Shown: positions 35,963 through 44,668 of the stretch, in pieces | Position numbering within the stretch: the first letter of the stretch is position 1 | Layout of the letters: each line of letters starts with the position of its first letter | DNA from: Brevibacillus formosus | GTDB taxonomy: Bacteria; Bacillota; Bacilli; Brevibacillales; Brevibacillaceae | Assembly: GCF_003013405.1 (NCBI RefSeq) | Contig: NZ_PXZL01000007.1 | Coordinates: 248,001 to 312,000, forward strand | Direction of reading: 5' to 3' | DNA: 64,000 nucleotides | Program-made: the position numbers and the translations under genes | Notes under the pieces: generated by a model | What the model saw: the letters and a program-made list of their open reading frames with translations, nothing else | Told to the model about the DNA's origin: nothing | Database searches by the model: none

Positions 35963-36907
35963 CTATGTTGCCAATAGTTTTCCGTTCTTCATGATACATT
36001 TGTCGTCCAAATATACATCCGGCTCTTTGACAACCAGATCGATATGTACCCCCGCGACAATCGTCCCGCCAAACGTGTTGTTGCTGCCAAAGGCTACGTG
36101 AATCGTTCCGTACACCTTCTCGTCCTCCAGCACAACTCCCGTAATACGCGCCTTGTCATTCGTTCCGATTCCGAATTCACCCAGCATCCGCCCGTCTTGG
36201 TCCCCAAGCATTTGCAGGAGGCGTTCAGCCGATGTTCCTTCTGCTTCTGTGATCCGACCATTTTGGACCGTCAGCAGCAAGGGCGAATCAATTTTTCCAA
36301 TACCAGCGATAGAACCATCGACCAGGATTTGTCCTTCTGCTGTCCCTTCCAGTGGAGCGATATACGCTTCCCCGGAAGGCAAGTTGCCCGATTCTCCAGG
36401 ATTGACGTACATGCCAGTACTCGGCACCCCATTGCGATCTGCGATGGAAAACGTCAGTGACTTGCCCGCTTTTTCGATTCGCACGGTACTTGCTCGGGTC
36501 AGCATCTCGGTCACGCGCTCGGTGAGTGCCTTTACTTGTGTATAGTCAGCGGAAATCGCTCCTGCAAGGAACATGTCTTCCGTAATAGCTGGCATGGTAG
36601 CCAGTCTCGTCCCATTTGCTGCTGCTTCTTTGCGTGCTTTTGTATGCGTCAAGGAGTGCTGGGTCACACATACCACCACATCTGCGCTCTTCATCGCCGC
36701 TGCAACAGCTGCGGGAGGCTCTTGACCAGACTTTTCCCGCTCCTGCATGACCATCAGCATTGCTTCTGCCCCGAGCTGTTTTCCTGCTTCCCAGAGTGCC
36801 TCCCCGATGTCCCGCTTCCGTTCGTCGGCCACCACCAAAAATGTCTCATTCGCTTGCAATGCCAAGCAATTCATCAAAATGGCTTTGCTGGATTCTATCA
36901 ATGTCAT
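35963..36907 (-). CDS. Aminopeptidase T-like protein (COG2309-type leucyl aminopeptidase relative)
   Basis: 314 residues. VVCVTQHSLTHTKARKEAAANGTRLATMP in the N-terminal half, GYMYVNPGESGNLPSGEAY-like segment (GMYVNPGESGNLPSGEAYIA here) and GEFGIGTNDKARITG plus THVAFGSNNTFGGT-like C-terminal motif are those of the M29/COG2309 group, with Glu and His residues as probable metal ligands. It is shorter than classic M29 enzymes (about 370-410 residues). Activity as a metallo-aminopeptidase is inferred. Single gene. Confidence 0.8.
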   Translation of the reverse strand: MTLIESSKAILMNCLALQANETFLVVADERKRDIGEALWEAGKQLGAEAMLMVMQEREKSGQEPPAAVAAAMKSADVVVCVTQHSLTHTKARKEAAANGTRLATMPAITEDMFLAGAISADYTQVKALTERVTEMLTRASTVRIEKAGKSLTFSIADRNGVPSTGMYVNPGESGNLPSGEAYIAPLEGTAEGQILVDGSIAGIGKIDSPLLLTVQNGRITEAEGTSAERLLQMLGDQDGRMLGEFGIGTNDKARITGVVLEDEKVYGTIHVAFGSNNTFGGTIVAGVHIDLVVKEPDVYLDDKCIMKNGKLLAT

Positions 36908-37066
36908 GCCGCATCATCCTTCTCATCTATTTATGCTTAGATTATATCCACTTTTTTCTTGCAAACTCTTCTGTCTTCGCTAGATCGAATCGTTAGTCCT
37001 GCCCTTATCCTGTTTATCGGAATCTTCTTGCTTTTACTGTTAAATTTAGTATGATTAGAATACAAA

Positions 37067-37080
37067 TGAAAACGCTTAAG
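37067..37080 (+). promoter_or_regulatory. Candidate cre site 1 (CcpA)
   Basis: TGAAAACGCTTAAG fits the catabolite-response consensus in 13 of 14 positions. It is one arm of a 14-bp inverted repeat whose other arm is the second cre site. Confidence 0.5.
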
Positions 37081-37085
37081 ACAAT

Positions 37086-37138
37086 GAGGTCTTCTACCCG
37101 CGCTTTATCAATAGGCGTGGGGAAGGCCTTTTTCTTTT
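37086..37138 (+). terminator. Leader terminator upstream of the secreted phosphatase gene
   Basis: GGTCTTC..CCCgCG pairs with CGtGGG.GAAGGCC and is followed by TTTTTC. It lies between two cre sites and 58 bases before the phosphatase start, so it either ends a short upstream transcript or acts as an attenuator. Confidence 0.65.
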
Positions 37139-37145
37139 GAAAAAA

Positions 37146-37159
37146 TGATAGCGTTTTCA
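37146..37159 (-). promoter_or_regulatory. Candidate cre site 2 (CcpA)
   Basis: Minus strand TGAAAACGCTATCA fits the cre consensus at every position and lies 37 bases upstream of the phosphatase start codon. Confidence 0.6.
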
Positions 37160-37195
37160 TTTGGGGGATCGAGAAAAAAGAAGGGGATGACAACC

Positions 37196-38479
37196 ATGTC
37201 ACACAGAAAAGCACAACCCAAAACGTGGTGGCTGACCATGCTGATGATCGTCGCTCTGCTCGCGATGCAGATGCCAGCTTTGGCCAAGGACACCAACGTG
37301 CAGATGCTCGACAAAGGGAAATGGGCACCTGCGACTTATCAAGCCGTCCACGAATTGATTGAGAAAAACGGCATCAAGAGTGCCTCCTACAACGCCAAAA
37401 AGAAGCCGTATGCCGTTTTTGACTGGGACAATACGAGCATCATGCATGACACAGAGGAAGCGCTGTTTGTCTATCAGATCAACCATTTGGCTTACAAGCT
37501 CACACCAGAAGAATTCGGGAAGGTCATTCGCACGAATGTACCAGAGGGACCGTTTTCCGATTCGTATAAAAATGTCGACGGCAAGCCTGTCACACTCGAT
37601 GCCATCGCGACTGATCTCGTAGCCGACTACACGTACTTATATCAAAATTATCAAGGTCTTAAAGGAACGAAGTCGCTGGAGGAAGTAACAGCAACAGAGC
37701 AATTCGCAGATTTCAAAGCCAAACTGTTTTTCTTGTATGAAGCGATCAACGATACGCACAGCAACACGATTGGCTATCCATGGGTCCTCTACCTCTTCAC
37801 GAACATGACAGTGAAAGAAGTGCAACAGTTGGCAGAAGCATCCAATGATCTGGGCCTGGGCATGGCGATTGAAAAAGTAACCTGGACGAGCCCGAAATCG
37901 TTGGCAGGCAAAGCGGGCGTGGTGAAAGCCTCCCATACAACAGGCCTGCGCCTCACTTCCGAAGTCGCAAACCTGATGAACACGCTGCGTGCTAATGGCA
38001 TCGACGTGTATGTCGTGAGTGCTTCCTTGGAGGATGTTGTTCGTGTTTTCGCTACACTCCCGAAATATGGCTACAATCTCCCTTCGGAGAACATCATCGG
38101 TATGCGTCTGAAAACAGAAGACGGACGGATCACGAATGTGTACCAGCCTGACTACCCAATCACAGTAGCCCACGGCAAGACGGAAGTGATCCAGGATGTA
38201 TTGGTAAAAAAGTATGGTCATGGTCCTATCTTCATCGCGGGCGATAGCAACGGTGATTTCGAGATGATGACTGAACTCGACAGCGTACAGCTCGTGCTCG
38301 TCGTGAACCGCGTCAAGGGCGGCAAAATTGGGCAGCAAATTACCAAAGGTGCTGAGCAGATGGGCAAAGCAAACCCGACGGTAGTCCTGCAAGGACGTGA
38401 CGAGAACACAGGTATGTGGATTCCGAGCGAAGCGACAATCCGACTTGGGCAGAAAGAGCCGCAGTTGGTCGCGAAATAA
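37196..38479 (+). CDS. Secreted HAD-type acid phosphatase (phosphorylcholine phosphatase-like)
   Basis: 427 residues from ATG 37196, nine bases after AAGGGG. Signal peptide: MSHRKAQPKTWWLTMLMIVA ending in a LAK-like cleavage site. HAD motif I is AVFDWDNTSIMHDTEE, motif II VYVVSASLEDVV, motif IV FIAGDSNGDFEMM. The large size and export resemble phosphorylcholine phosphatases and other secreted HAD phosphatases; the substrate is not evident. Two cre-like sites and a leader terminator upstream suggest carbon-catabolite control. Given the glycerophosphodiester operon elsewhere in the window, phospholipid headgroup scavenging is a reasonable guess. Confidence 0.85.
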   Translation: MSHRKAQPKTWWLTMLMIVALLAMQMPALAKDTNVQMLDKGKWAPATYQAVHELIEKNGIKSASYNAKKKPYAVFDWDNTSIMHDTEEALFVYQINHLAYKLTPEEFGKVIRTNVPEGPFSDSYKNVDGKPVTLDAIATDLVADYTYLYQNYQGLKGTKSLEEVTATEQFADFKAKLFFLYEAINDTHSNTIGYPWVLYLFTNMTVKEVQQLAEASNDLGLGMAIEKVTWTSPKSLAGKAGVVKASHTTGLRLTSEVANLMNTLRANGIDVYVVSASLEDVVRVFATLPKYGYNLPSENIIGMRLKTEDGRITNVYQPDYPITVAHGKTEVIQDVLVKKYGHGPIFIAGDSNGDFEMMTELDSVQLVLVVNRVKGGKIGQQITKGAEQMGKANPTVVLQGRDENTGMWIPSEATIRLGQKEPQLVAK

Positions 38480-38483
38480 CGTA

Positions 38484-38517
38484 GAAAAAACCGCCCTTGT
38501 ACCGGGGCGGTTTTCTT
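38484..38517. terminator. Bidirectional terminator
   Basis: AAAACCGCCC/GGGCGGTTTT with an 8-base loop between convergent genes. Confidence 0.88.
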
Positions 38518-38519
38518 CT

Positions 38520-39986
38520 TTATTGATTGGTAACTGGAATTCTCCACTCTAGCGGATATTTTTTCTGAACAGCATCTAGTCGTAGGGTGAGCCTCTCCGG
38601 GAGCTTGGTTATTTCTCCTCCTTCCCAATGTCTGCTGTCCTCCAGCCGAATTTTGTACGTTGCTCGCTCGCGTCCTGACTGATCAACGGGTCCCTTGGAT
38701 TGATGACCCATTTTAGCCCGGTAGGTTGTCCCCTGCTCATCTTGAAGTACCCACCAAGGCAAATAAATCCTCGTAATATCTTTGGATTGTACTTCGATTT
38801 CCATTTCCATTTGCTGTTTTTCCGAATCATCATCTTTTGCCAGCTTAATGCTTTTCAACGTAAAGATATCTTCTCCTACTTGTTTGATCACTGGCTTCTT
38901 GTTCAATTCATCCGGATGGAAGGTGACACTCATATCGTACGGGATCGCTTTATGGAGGCTATTTATGACCAGTGTCGCTGCTTTGCCTTTTTGCAACGGA
39001 TCGTCGTCATTGATCCAACGGAAATGCCCATAGCGATCAATGGAATAAGAATTATATATGATTCTTTCCTTCCCCTTGCTGCCATCTGCTCCCTCGTAGT
39101 AATATCCCAGCCTATATTGCTGATACGGAAGAAATGGAGCGTAATCCGGGTTCGTCGTCTTTCCGGTTAGCTTTTTTGCTTCTTGTTCCAGTTGTTTTTT
39201 GGCCGCCTCTGTCCATTGTGTTTCCAGCTCAATTCGGGTGGCCGTTGGCGTGTTGACGATCTGGTGCAGGGTCATCTTCAATCCATGCTTCGTCACTTGC
39301 GTTTGATTGACAGGCAACACAGTGGTTGCGGCTGTTGTTTTTGCCATCGTGATCGGAACTTGCAGCTTCCAGTTTCCTTTTCTATCACCGATTTCATCAA
39401 AATGTATCGACAATGTTTTCGGAAGGGGCTCCTGTCCTTTTTTCCCGAGGATAAACCGGACGAATCCGACATTATCTTCAAAGGCTGTTCCCCACTCGTC
39501 AGACATGACATTCCCTTTGGCATCCAGCAATTCAACGGCATTAAATTGAGAGTTACTTGCTGTCTTCCATTCAGGATCGAGCTGCTGGCCATCCGACTGT
39601 TTTATCATTAAAGCAACCATTACCTGCACCGGATCAGCAATGATTTCCTTCACCTCCAAGGTAATCCCCTGATCGGTAACAGAAAGATTCGATGTTTCGG
39701 AGAAGCCTTGTCTCGCCGCCTGTTGCAGTCCTTCGTCATTGAACACACCTTGTGCAAAGATCGATTTGACATAGGCCGCAAACGTTGGGGACACTTGTAT
39801 GCTTCCGAGCAGCCCGAGTACGACAGCGGAAACGATGCCGATGGAAGCCCATTTTTTGTTACGGTAAAATGGACGCCTTCTCACCTGCAACGCGTTATTC
39901 TGGCATGGCATTTGAAAACTCGGTATCTCGACAGCTCCCGCTACTTTCCTAAGCGTCTCTTGGATTTGCCTCTCCTCGTTAGTCAT
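38520..39986 (-). CDS. DUF4179-domain membrane protein, probable anti-sigma factor
   Basis: 488 residues. A short cytoplasmic N-terminus (about 45 residues) is followed by one membrane helix (WASIGIVSAVVLGLLGSIQV) and a large extracellular part beginning SPTFAAYVKSIFAQGVFNDEGL, the DUF4179 signature. Proteins of this type are encoded directly after ECF-like sigma factors and act as their anti-sigma partners. The start overlaps the sigma gene by 8 bases. What the extracellular domain senses is unknown. Confidence 0.87.
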   Translation of the reverse strand: MTNEERQIQETLRKVAGAVEIPSFQMPCQNNALQVRRRPFYRNKKWASIGIVSAVVLGLLGSIQVSPTFAAYVKSIFAQGVFNDEGLQQAARQGFSETSNLSVTDQGITLEVKEIIADPVQVMVALMIKQSDGQQLDPEWKTASNSQFNAVELLDAKGNVMSDEWGTAFEDNVGFVRFILGKKGQEPLPKTLSIHFDEIGDRKGNWKLQVPITMAKTTAATTVLPVNQTQVTKHGLKMTLHQIVNTPTATRIELETQWTEAAKKQLEQEAKKLTGKTTNPDYAPFLPYQQYRLGYYYEGADGSKGKERIIYNSYSIDRYGHFRWINDDDPLQKGKAATLVINSLHKAIPYDMSVTFHPDELNKKPVIKQVGEDIFTLKSIKLAKDDDSEKQQMEMEIEVQSKDITRIYLPWWVLQDEQGTTYRAKMGHQSKGPVDQSGRERATYKIRLEDSRHWEGGEITKLPERLTLRLDAVQKKYPLEWRIPVTNQ

Positions 39987-40551
39987 GCGTCATTGCCCCT
40001 TCCCGCAAAAAATCAGATGAAATGCAACCCTTGTCCAATTGTTGTGCAATTAGCTTCCTCGCCTTATGCATGCGCGATTTGACCGTCCCCTCAAAGGAGC
40101 CCGTAATTTTGGCGATCTCCGACACGCTGAAGCCCTCGTAATAGTAAAGAATAATGACCGCGCGATGCTCCGCCTTCATGCTGCGAATCGCCTGCCATAT
40201 TTGCCGCTGCTCCTCTCGCTGGATCACGTTGTCCAACGGCGTCAGCGCTTCTTCCGGAATCATCTCCTCATACTCCACCACAGGCTTCTGCTTGCGTACC
40301 AGATTCAGAGCCCGAAACGTAATGATCCGGTATAGCCAATTGCGAAACGCCACTCCCCGTTTTTTATCGAGTCGGTCTATGTGCTGATACGCTTCGATGA
40401 GCCCTTCCTGAACGGCGTCCTGCGCCAGATGCTTATCATGAATAATCAGATACGCTGTCCGGTATGCCATCGCCAGATAGGGCTTGACCAATTGTTCGAA
40501 AGCTTCAGGCTCGTTCTCTTGGCATTTGGCAATCAACTCCCACTCATCCAC
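39979..40551 (-). CDS. ECF-type RNA polymerase sigma factor
   Basis: 190 residues starting with GTG 40551, after GGGAGGG. Region 2 spans FEQLVKPYLAMAYRTAYLIIHDKHLAQDAVQEGLIEAYQ, and region 4 has IILYYYEGFSVSEIAKITGSFEGTVKSRMHKARKLI with the helix-turn-helix. It probably directs transcription of a small regulon including its own operon; the downstream overlapping DUF4179 gene is its likely regulator. Confidence 0.92.
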   Translation of the reverse strand: MDEWELIAKCQENEPEAFEQLVKPYLAMAYRTAYLIIHDKHLAQDAVQEGLIEAYQHIDRLDKKRGVAFRNWLYRIITFRALNLVRKQKPVVEYEEMIPEEALTPLDNVIQREEQRQIWQAIRSMKAEHRAVIILYYYEGFSVSEIAKITGSFEGTVKSRMHKARKLIAQQLDKGCISSDFLREGAMTHD

Positions 40552-40689
40552 AGCGTTCCCTCCCTTCGTTTTCTCTACTGTATATTCACGAGAACGCGGA
40601 GTTTGGTTCACGTTACTTAGGAGAAAAATATGAAACATGGAAAAACCCGTCCCCTTAACAAAAAGTATGCTCCGCTATGCCATTACAAC

Positions 40690-40714
40690 GAAAATAGGGA
40701 GCACCTTGGCTCCC
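40690..40714 (-). terminator. Hairpin downstream of the gene at 40795
   Basis: GGGAGC/GCTCCC with TATTTTCG on the minus strand; weak T-run. Confidence 0.5.
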
Positions 40715-40794
40715 GGCTTCCTTTGTAATTATCCGTTATCTTCTTTTTCTATCTACTTCGTAATGATCTTGCGGTTGAGAGAACCTTTGGGGGG

Positions 40795-41514
40795 CTAATT
40801 GGGAGAGGATGCAATGAGTTGTTCAACTTCGTTTCTAAGTTCAGAAATATCCTGCCCTGAATAACTTTCCTGAAGGAAATAAAGATCACCATGCTGATCT
40901 ATTGTCTCTGGAGAAACTTGTGAAACCAGAGTGTTCTCGCTATTGATTTTTATCTTTCCTTGAACGGACCCTACTATGTTATAGACGTCATCATCATCTT
41001 CTGTTAAGAAAACAAAATATTTATTTCCTTCTTTCATAGGAATACTTCCTTCAAGCCCTATCATTATTATTCCAGGATCACCAAGATCATCATTCAATTC
41101 AGATCCTGGCTTTCCTGAGAAATATTTGGCCACCTCTCTTTCATCGAATTCCCCTCCAGTTTCCAGTACAGATACTGTCTCATCTATCTCTACATCACCT
41201 TTATAGACTTTCGTTAATCTTAATTCAGAGACTGTATATACATCTAGTCTTTCATAATTAGGGTTATTTTTTTTAGAAATAACTTCAGCTTCGGCAATGA
41301 TATCTGCATTTTCAGCGAGACCCTTCACGCTATTAAAGGTCTCCCTAAACCATACTTCACCCGAAACAATTTTATAATCTGTATCACTGGAATAAAGAAA
41401 ACTCTGTTTTTTCAAGTCACCTATATAGTAAACAGCAAGTCCTGCAATTGTTATAAAACCAATAGTAGCCAGTGCTATTTTTTTCGTAGATTTAAAATTA
41501 TTAATGCTAATCAT
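40795..41514 (-). CDS. Membrane-anchored protein of unknown function
   Basis: About 239 residues from ATG 41514, seven bases after AAGGAG. An N-terminal helix (IALATIGFITIAGLAVYYIG) is followed by an extracellular domain with LAENADIIAEAEVISKKNNP, LRLTKVYKGD and EGNKYFVFLTED. This order (a sorting of cell-surface beta-rich segments ending in KYFVFL) is common in small Bacillales proteins of unknown role. Not assigned to a named family. First gene of the AT-rich island on this side. Confidence 0.7.
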   Translation of the reverse strand: MISINNFKSTKKIALATIGFITIAGLAVYYIGDLKKQSFLYSSDTDYKIVSGEVWFRETFNSVKGLAENADIIAEAEVISKKNNPNYERLDVYTVSELRLTKVYKGDVEIDETVSVLETGGEFDEREVAKYFSGKPGSELNDDLGDPGIIMIGLEGSIPMKEGNKYFVFLTEDDDDVYNIVGSVQGKIKINSENTLVSQVSPETIDQHGDLYFLQESYSGQDISELRNEVEQLIASSPN

Positions 41515-41817
41515 TAGCATTCTCCTTTCTACAAAATGATAGATAGAATAGTTTGAACCCATCTAAGTTACTAAAGCGATTGATCAGTAGTAGAGGTTCG
41601 TTAGTCAGTCTACCGAAAGAATAGCGTATTTCCTTTTGAGGAGGTAGCAAATTCCTTCGCTTGATGGGCATGGGGTCTGCTCACGATGCAAAAAAATAAA
41701 ATATGAACCGAACCTTTTTCCGCTAAAGAGGCAATATAGTGTGTAAGCTGCTTATTCAAAGAACAAATAGAACAATCCGATTCACATTATTTACAACAAA
41801 AAAGGAGCGAAGTAATT
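41515..41817. other. Divergent intergenic region, nothing distinct seen
   Basis: About 300 AT-rich bases between two divergent genes of unknown function. No riboswitch, repeat or convincing small gene was recognised; it must contain the two promoters. Confidence 0.4.
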
Positions 41818-42780
41818 ATGAAAAAACGATTAATTGGTGGAATTGTTGCTACTGCGATTTTGATTCCAGTTGCAGCATTTGCGGCTTCTGGCGTGATTGA
41901 CATGCCTACAAGAACACCGATGACTTCTGAACAAGTCAAGGTGGATGAGGTTGGCAAATCAACGCTTGAGAAGCTGTATCTCGCATATCCTGAAACAAAA
42001 TCGTTTGAGATTATCGATGCAAGCAACGTTCAAGGTGATGTATCCAAAGGGAACAATGTAATCAACGTGAAGCAAACAAGTATCGTACTACAGGAAAAAG
42101 GAGGAACCGGCAAAAAGATTACCCTCCATACAAACGGTAGTACGGATGAGATTGAACACGTGATTCAAGAGAATTGGGAGCCTAAGGAGAAGTCACTCAT
42201 TACTTTAACCGATCAGGAAATCAAGGCGAAGGTAAATGATCTTATTGATAAAATGTATGGCAACGTCGAAACGTACCAGGTTGCTATCGAGCAAATGGAG
42301 AATCCAAATCAAAAAACATGGATGTTGAATTACACCAATGAGATGTTCGATAAACCGGTCTTCCAGGTTTTTGTTCAGGACAATACTATTAGCCTTACTA
42401 AGATCGTAGGTATTCCTACAGCTGATACACCTTCTGATACACCTTCAAACATTAAAGTAGAAGGCCTATTCTCTAGAAATGGTAAGCCTGATTATAGTGC
42501 TGACAACTTTTTAAACGATGAAAAACTGTTTGCTTTACTAAAAATCAGCCCGACAGAATTAAAACAAGAATTAGCAAAAGGTAAAACTGTTGTGGAGATT
42601 GCAGCATCTAAAAATGTCACGAAACAACAAGTGATTGATGTGATTGCAGAAACACAGGCTAGAGGACAACTTCAAAGTGATGGAGTACCGATCACCGAGC
42701 AATCATTGAAAGAAATGATGAAAGCAGTTGAACCAAAAGTCGTACACATAATTGAACACAAAACGGAAACGGAATGGTAG
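41818..42780 (+). CDS. Secreted protein of unknown function
   Basis: 320 residues behind AAAGGAGCGAAG. Sec signal peptide MKKRLIGGIVATAILIPVAA with AFA-A cleavage. The middle is a beta-rich globular part; the last about 100 residues contain LLKISPTELKQELAKGKTVV and EIAASKNVTKQQVIDVI, a short motif seen in several exported Bacillales proteins that resembles a helical repeat. No enzymatic motif. Ended by a terminator. Confidence 0.75.
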   Translation: MKKRLIGGIVATAILIPVAAFAASGVIDMPTRTPMTSEQVKVDEVGKSTLEKLYLAYPETKSFEIIDASNVQGDVSKGNNVINVKQTSIVLQEKGGTGKKITLHTNGSTDEIEHVIQENWEPKEKSLITLTDQEIKAKVNDLIDKMYGNVETYQVAIEQMENPNQKTWMLNYTNEMFDKPVFQVFVQDNTISLTKIVGIPTADTPSDTPSNIKVEGLFSRNGKPDYSADNFLNDEKLFALLKISPTELKQELAKGKTVVEIAASKNVTKQQVIDVIAETQARGQLQSDGVPITEQSLKEMMKAVEPKVVHIIEHKTETEW

Positions 42781-42818
42781 AAAAACAGAGTCAACTGGGG
42801 TACACAAGTAAAAGAGAA

Positions 42819-42844
42819 GAGGCGGGAGAACCGTCTCTTTTTTT
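42819..42844 (+). terminator. Terminator of the secreted-protein gene
   Basis: GAGGCGG/CCGTCTC with one G-T pair, then TTTTTTT. Confidence 0.85.
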
Positions 42845-42892
42845 ATGGACTAATTTTCAGAATTCAGGCCACAATAAGCCAGATAGTCTAGC

Positions 42893-43101
42893 TTATTGGA
42901 CTCGAAGGGTAACATACTTTACTGGTCTTTCTTTTGAATCAAACGTAAATCTTAGTAGGTTTCCATTGTTTTCATATTCCAATATAAACGTATGATCACC
43001 TGAGTCATCCATAAACTCTCTAGAGGGTTCTCCTAAGTTTTTTTTGATTTCCTCAGGTTTTCCAGTCATTCCAACAGTCTTTGGTTCGGCGTTTATTAGG
43101 A
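42893..43101 (-). pseudogene. 3-prime fragment of a DUF4309-type lipoprotein gene
   Basis: About 208 bases are almost identical to 45383-45590, the end of the DUF4309-like gene further right. The reading frame NAEPKTVGMTGKPEEIKKNL through YVTLRVQ is intact here, with no frameshift, but the 5-prime three-fifths of the gene is missing: at about 43101 identity stops and transposase sequence begins. It is therefore a severed copy, probably left by duplication plus insertion-sequence activity. Confidence 0.8.
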
Positions 43102-43590
43102 ACTTGTTGGCAAGGCGATGTCCAGCATACGCTCTATTTGCCGAATTCCGAAAAACCAGGTAAGAAAAAGATGGCATACCTCGTCGTGTTCATCGACGAC
43201 TATTCTCGCTACATCGTACCTGGGCAGTTTTACCTTGAAGAGCGTGTCCCAAGATTAGAAGACTGCTTAAAGAAAGCGATCCTCAAATGATTTATGTCGA
43301 CAATGGAGCAATCATCCATTTTGCACGCATTTGTGCTCGCCTTGGTATGCTACTTAAGCATGCGAAACCGGGTCGGCCGCAAGGGCGAGGAAAGCAAGAG
43401 AAGATTTTTCGTTTTGTTGACCAGAGTTTTGTTCCAGAAGCCTATGACCTTATCGAACAGGGAAAAATTCAGACCTTGTAGGATTTGAACCGTTTTTTTA
43501 CTGCATGGTTGGAAGTCGCTTACCATCAAAAAGTGCATAACAGTTTCAAACAGCGTCCGGCAGATCGTTACCATAACGCAACGGATGAAC
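43102..43590 (+). pseudogene. Remnant of a DDE integrase-type transposase
   Basis: Translated in successive frames it reads GDVQHTLYLPNSEKPGKKKM, YLVVFIDDYSRYIV, a frameshift near 43288, YVDNGAIIHFARICARLGM, GRPQGRGKQEKIFRFVDQSF, an in-frame TAG near 43480, then LNRFFTAWLEVAYHQKVHNS. The DDE triad is visible as D in GDVQ, D in YVDNG and E in GKQEK. N- and C-termini are missing, so it cannot be active. Confidence 0.85.
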
Positions 43591-43840
43591 GTCCGTTTTC
43601 ACTTGAGTGGATTAGAAGTTCAGGAAACAAGAGACTATATTGAGCACCAGTTTGCCGTGGTAGGCAGCGAGCATCCCGTGTTCACCACAGAAGCAATGGA
43701 CGAGATCCATGCCCATACAAGAGGAATTTCGAGAAAAATAAACAAAGTATGTACAGCTTGTTTGCTCGATGCCGTCGCGACGAAATAAATTGGTGGATGC
43801 CATGAACGTGTCTCAGATTTTAACGGAGTTTAAAGACTAA
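43591..43840 (+). pseudogene. Remnant of the transposon-associated AAA ATPase (ExeA/TniB-like), C-terminal part
   Basis: RFHLSGLEVQETRDYIEHQF and HPVFTTEAMDEIHAHTRGIS followed by INKVCTACLLDAVATK match the C-terminal lid of ExeA/TniB-like ATPases that accompany integrase-type transposases. A frameshift near 43785 separates the final KLVDAMNVSQILTEFKD. The N-terminal nucleotide-binding half is absent; the ATPase remnant joins directly to the transposase remnant, which implies an internal deletion of roughly 1 kb. Confidence 0.8.
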
Positions 43841-44102
43841 GGTATGGTTGAAGTACGGTACAATTCCACCAAAGAACGTTGAGTGGCAAGTAAGACACCC
43901 TATTTCTTGCTTAAAATAAAAGGGGAACATAAAAACATTTCTTTCTTAAATCATTCTAAAAACCTTTCAGTCTGATTACCTTGATCGCCTTATTATTCTG
44001 CTTTTGCCATTACATTGGTAGTATAAACTGATTTGTTATAGCCCAACATGAATACGAATTAATGAACACTTTCCTTAAATGCTTTTATTCAAGATTTATA
44101 AA

Positions 44103-44603
44103 TCAATAGGGCGCTCTTTCAACTTTGTACCACTCAGTTTTGCCCAATAAGGATATTAATTTGTCTCCATCTTCTTGTTTGTAGGAATCAAAATTAAAAT
44201 GAGGAGTTATGTTGAATGGTTTGATGTAGTAACCCCCCTCTTTGGTTGCGGCGTACATTATATATTTGGCCTCTGCCGCACCTTCCTTCGTTCCATATTC
44301 AAACTGCAATATAGACAGGGAAGCAATGGTTCCTTCAAAGTCGCTTATTACCCCTTCATGTATCCAATTCAGGATTTTGTTTAAGTCCGGATCTTCGAAG
44401 TACACAGCAATTAGTTCTGGTTGAGCTTTTATCGAGTCTTCACGATAGAGTTGTACCCATATTTCTTTTAGTTGTTCTTTTGGAAAAATAGATTTCAAAT
44501 TTGTTTCGCTCATCGGGGCATCAGTACGTTCGGAGCACCCCATGATCAACACCAAAAAAGAGATCACCCCAAAAAATAAGGTTATATATCGAGCATGAAT
44601 CAT
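44103..44603 (-). CDS. Lipoprotein of unknown function
   Basis: 166 residues; signal MIHARYITLFFGVISFLVLI with lipobox LIMGC at about 23. The mature part has YREDSIKAQPELIAVYFEDP and FEYGTKEGAAEAKYIMYA, reminiscent of small substrate-free surface lipoproteins in Bacillales. No known domain recognised. Preceded by GAGGGTAAG. Confidence 0.65.
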   Translation of the reverse strand: MIHARYITLFFGVISFLVLIMGCSERTDAPMSETNLKSIFPKEQLKEIWVQLYREDSIKAQPELIAVYFEDPDLNKILNWIHEGVISDFEGTIASLSILQFEYGTKEGAAEAKYIMYAATKEGGYYIKPFNITPHFNFDSYKQEDGDKLISLLGKTEWYKVERAPY

Positions 44604-44668
44604 ATCTTACCCTCCTCTATGTGCGGAAGCAACCTTCACTCTTTAATGAAGGTTGCTTCCCAATCTTG

